A stretch of 64,000 bases of DNA from the NCBI GenBank assembly GCA_032334055.1, contig JAUOZS010000001.1:1524501-1588500 (forward strand), in the 5' to 3' direction. The notes beneath the pieces were generated by a model. It did not search any database and was not told where the DNA came from. It was given only the letters and a program-made list of their open reading frames with translations. Below, piece after piece: positions 62,448 to 64,000 of the stretch (positions within the stretch are counted from its first letter, which is position 1; each line of letters begins with the position of its first letter). A program made the translations under genes and the position numbers. This DNA is from Selenomonadales bacterium 4137-cl (GTDB lineage Bacteria > Bacillota > Negativicutes > Sporomusales > UBA7701).

Positions 62448-62729
62448 ATGGCGGTTAAAATCCGACTCAAACGCATGGGCGCCAAGAAAAGCCCCTTCTA
62501 CCGCGTAGTCGTTGCCGACGCCCGTTCCCCGCGCGACGGCAGGTTCATCGAAGCCCTCGGCCACTACGACTCCACTACCGAGCCGGCCATCATCAAAATC
62601 GATGAGGAAAAGGCCATCGAGTGGCTGCAGAAAGGCGCGCAACCCACCGACACCGTTAAAGACCTTTTCGGTCAGGCCGGTATCATGAAAAAGTGGGATG
62701 AAGTCAAGCGCACCAAGAAAGAAGCGTGA
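62448..62729 (+). CDS. rpsP: 30S ribosomal protein S16
   Basis: A 93-residue protein starting [19 protein letters not shown], the universal S16 N-terminus. ATG 62448 follows AAAGGAGGTG. It heads the rpsP-khpA-ylqD-rimM-trmD group downstream of ffh. Confidence 0.96.
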   Translation: MAVKIRLKRMGAKKSPFYRVVVADARSPRDGRFIEALGHYDSTTEPAIIKIDEEKAIEWLQKGAQPTDTVKDLFGQAGIMKKWDEVKRTKKEA

Positions 62730-62735
62730 TAACTA

Positions 62736-62963
62736 ATGAAAGAACTGATAGAAGTTATCGCCAAATCCCTCGTTAAAAACCCCGGCCAGGTCAGCGTCAC
62801 GGCCAATGAAGACAAGGGCGTCACCGTCTACGAGATCAGGGTCGCGCCGGAGGACATGGGCAAGGTCATCGGCAAGCAGGGCCGCATCGCCAAAGCGCTG
62901 CGCACCGTCGTCAAAGCCGCGGCCACCCGTGAAAACCAGCGGGTCATGGTGGAAATCATCTGA
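62736..62963 (+). CDS. khpA: KH-domain RNA-binding protein KhpA
   Basis: A 75-residue single KH domain. The RNA-binding loop is VIGKQGRIAKALRTVVKA. It works with KhpB in Gram-positive relatives and affects cell-division-related RNAs. It starts six bases after rpsP. Confidence 0.93.
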   Translation: MKELIEVIAKSLVKNPGQVSVTANEDKGVTVYEIRVAPEDMGKVIGKQGRIAKALRTVVKAAATRENQRVMVEII

Positions 62964-62979
62964 AAAGGTGCTGAAAAAA

Positions 62980-63387
62980 ATGGAAAGCATGACTTTGAAA
63001 TGCCCGGTGGCCGTCAAGGCCAAAGTCACCGAGCAGCTCAAGGCCCAGATGGCGGCCGAGATCCAGGACGCCATCCGCAAAGCCGACATGGAGCTGCAGC
63101 AGATCGAATTCCATGCCAAGCGCGTCATGACCGAGCAGGCCAAGGTGGACGCCCAGGGCCTCACCGCCCTGCGTCAGCAGATCGACGCCGAGAAAGCCAA
63201 GCGGGTCGAATTCAAGACCCACATGACCGAGAAGCTCAAGGAAACGGCGGCGCTCGAAATCGGCTCGGAAGTCGTTCAGGGCACCATGGAAAGATCGGTC
63301 ACGGTCAGCGTCGGCGACAATCTGCATGAAATAATGGGCGCCGAGATTTTGCTCGAAGACGGCAAGATCATCGCTTTCCGCTCCTAG
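62980..63387 (+). CDS. ylqD: YlqD family protein
   Basis: A 135-residue protein with N-terminal LKCPVAVKAKVTEQLKAQ, a long charged helix (about 35-85) and a small C-terminal beta domain ending ILLEDGKIIAFRS. The function is not known; the gene regularly lies between khpA and rimM. ATG 62980 follows AAAAGGTG; ATG 62989 is also possible. Confidence 0.88.
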   Translation: MESMTLKCPVAVKAKVTEQLKAQMAAEIQDAIRKADMELQQIEFHAKRVMTEQAKVDAQGLTALRQQIDAEKAKRVEFKTHMTEKLKETAALEIGSEVVQGTMERSVTVSVGDNLHEIMGAEILLEDGKIIAFRS

Positions 63388-63389
63388 CC

Positions 63390-63893
63390 ATGACTGACGC
63401 GAAACTCATAACGATAGGCAAGGCAGTTGCCCCGCACGGCGTGCGGGGTGACGTTCGTGTTATCCCGCTGACCGATTTCCCCGACCGCTTCCTCACCATG
63501 AAAGAAGTCAGGCTGGAGGACGGCCGCGTCCTTGCCGTCGAAAGCGCCAAATTCCATAAGCAATTCGTCATCCTGAAGTTCCGCGGCCTTGACGACCGCG
63601 ACGCCGTCGATAACCTGCGCGGCAAGCTCCTCGTGGTAAACCGCGAGGAACTCGTCAAGCTGCCTGAAGGCCACTACTACATCTTCGACATCGTCGGCCT
63701 CAAAGTCTACGACGAAACCGGCGCCTGCCTCGGCACCGTTACCGACGTCATCTCCACCGGATCGAACGACGTCTACATCGCCGAGCAGGAAGGCAAAAAG
63801 CCGCTGCTCATCCCCGCCCTCAAGGACGTCGTTCGCGAGATCGACGTACCCGGCGGACGGATGACAGTAAGATTGCAGGAAGAATGGGATTGA
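63390..63893 (+). CDS. rimM: Ribosome maturation factor RimM
   Basis: A 167-residue 30S assembly factor binding S19. The N-terminal [20 protein letters not shown] and the C-terminal PRC-barrel ending ([19 protein letters not shown]) are typical. It starts two bases after the ylqD stop. Confidence 0.95.
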   Translation: MTDAKLITIGKAVAPHGVRGDVRVIPLTDFPDRFLTMKEVRLEDGRVLAVESAKFHKQFVILKFRGLDDRDAVDNLRGKLLVVNREELVKLPEGHYYIFDIVGLKVYDETGACLGTVTDVISTGSNDVYIAEQEGKKPLLIPALKDVVREIDVPGGRMTVRLQEEWD

Positions 63894-63894
63894 C

Positions 63895-64000
63895 ATGCGC
63901 ATCGACATAGTCTCGCTCTTCCCCGAAATGTTTGACGGCCCCCTCGGCCACAGCATCATAAAAAGGGCCTGCGACGCCGGCCTCCTGAGCATCGGCGTCG
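63895..64000 (+). CDS. trmD: tRNA (guanine(37)-N1)-methyltransferase TrmD, 5' part
   Basis: The first 35 codons are visible: [20 protein letters not shown] then IIKRACDAG, the standard TrmD opening. The gene runs off the window end. TrmD methylates G37 of several tRNAs. One base separates it from the rimM stop. Confidence 0.93.
   Translation, partial: MRIDIVSLFPEMFDGPLGHSIIKRACDAGLLSIGV

Overview
This window is about 64 kb of GC-rich (roughly 60% by eye) chromosomal DNA from an endospore-forming member of the Bacillota. Sporulation genes are scattered through it: spoIIP-like, spoIVA, a 25-codon spoVM-like gene, spoVS, ylbJ and ylbK. The IspH-ribosomal protein S1 fusion, the gene orders and a possible outer-membrane barrel remnant suggest the class Negativicutes, perhaps the Sporomusaceae. 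That placement is inference. Most genes read rightward, and almost all are chromosomal housekeeping genes.

Layout. 1-4.4 kb: 3' end of a CstA-type transporter, then ispH-rpsA fusion and type 2 IPP isomerase. 4.4-12.3 kb: DUF1614, SpoIIP-like hydrolase, two tandem DUF3189 genes, DUF512, cobO, der, plsY and gpsA. 12.4-17.3 kb: possible barrel-protein remnant, spoIVA, then the threonine operon pheB-hom-thrB, and tRNA-Pro(GGG). 17.4-28.9 kb: amino-acid permease (reverse), a 54-residue membrane peptide, class III aminotransferase, SRPBCC protein, htpX, FAH-family hydrolase, speD, M42 peptidase, gamma carbonic anhydrase, ndk, PduO-type adenosyltransferase, FmdB zinc ribbon, spoVM and an EF-G paralogue.

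29-30.5 kb is the least ordinary stretch. Two reverse-strand tRNA genes, Gln(TTG) and Pro(CGG), enclose a 276-bp imperfect giant hairpin without an ORF and an AT-richer gene for a secreted repeat protein. 30.7-38.3 kb: NlpC/P60 hydrolase, DUF4127, rsmD-coaD-coiled coil, ylbJ and ylbK, tmcAL. 38.4-49.4 kb: acetate kinase, then the yceD-rpmF-fapR-plsX-fabH-fabK-fabD-fabG-acpP-(second FabK-like)-fabF-rnc lipid cluster, opened by a consensus TTGACA-17-TATAAT promoter and with a candidate FapR operator. 49.4-55.5 kb: radical SAM protein, spoVS, smc, ftsY. 55.7-58.2 kb: reverse-strand FliB-like and EAL/HDOD genes. 58.5-60.6 kb: an AT-rich OLD-family nuclease gene, probably an acquired defence gene. 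60.6-64 kb: ylxM-ffh-rpsP-khpA-ylqD-rimM-trmD (cut by the window end).

A recurring non-coding element runs through the window. A palindromic intergenic repeat of about 120 bp (178 bp in one variant) has at least five recognisable copies plus two left-end fragments. Several copies sit directly behind stop codons, and one supplies the ftsY stop codon. I see no CRISPR array, rRNA operon, transposase or phage module. The best candidates for something undescribed are this repeat family, the giant hairpin plus repeat protein between the two tRNAs, and the OLD gene bordered by a repeat copy.
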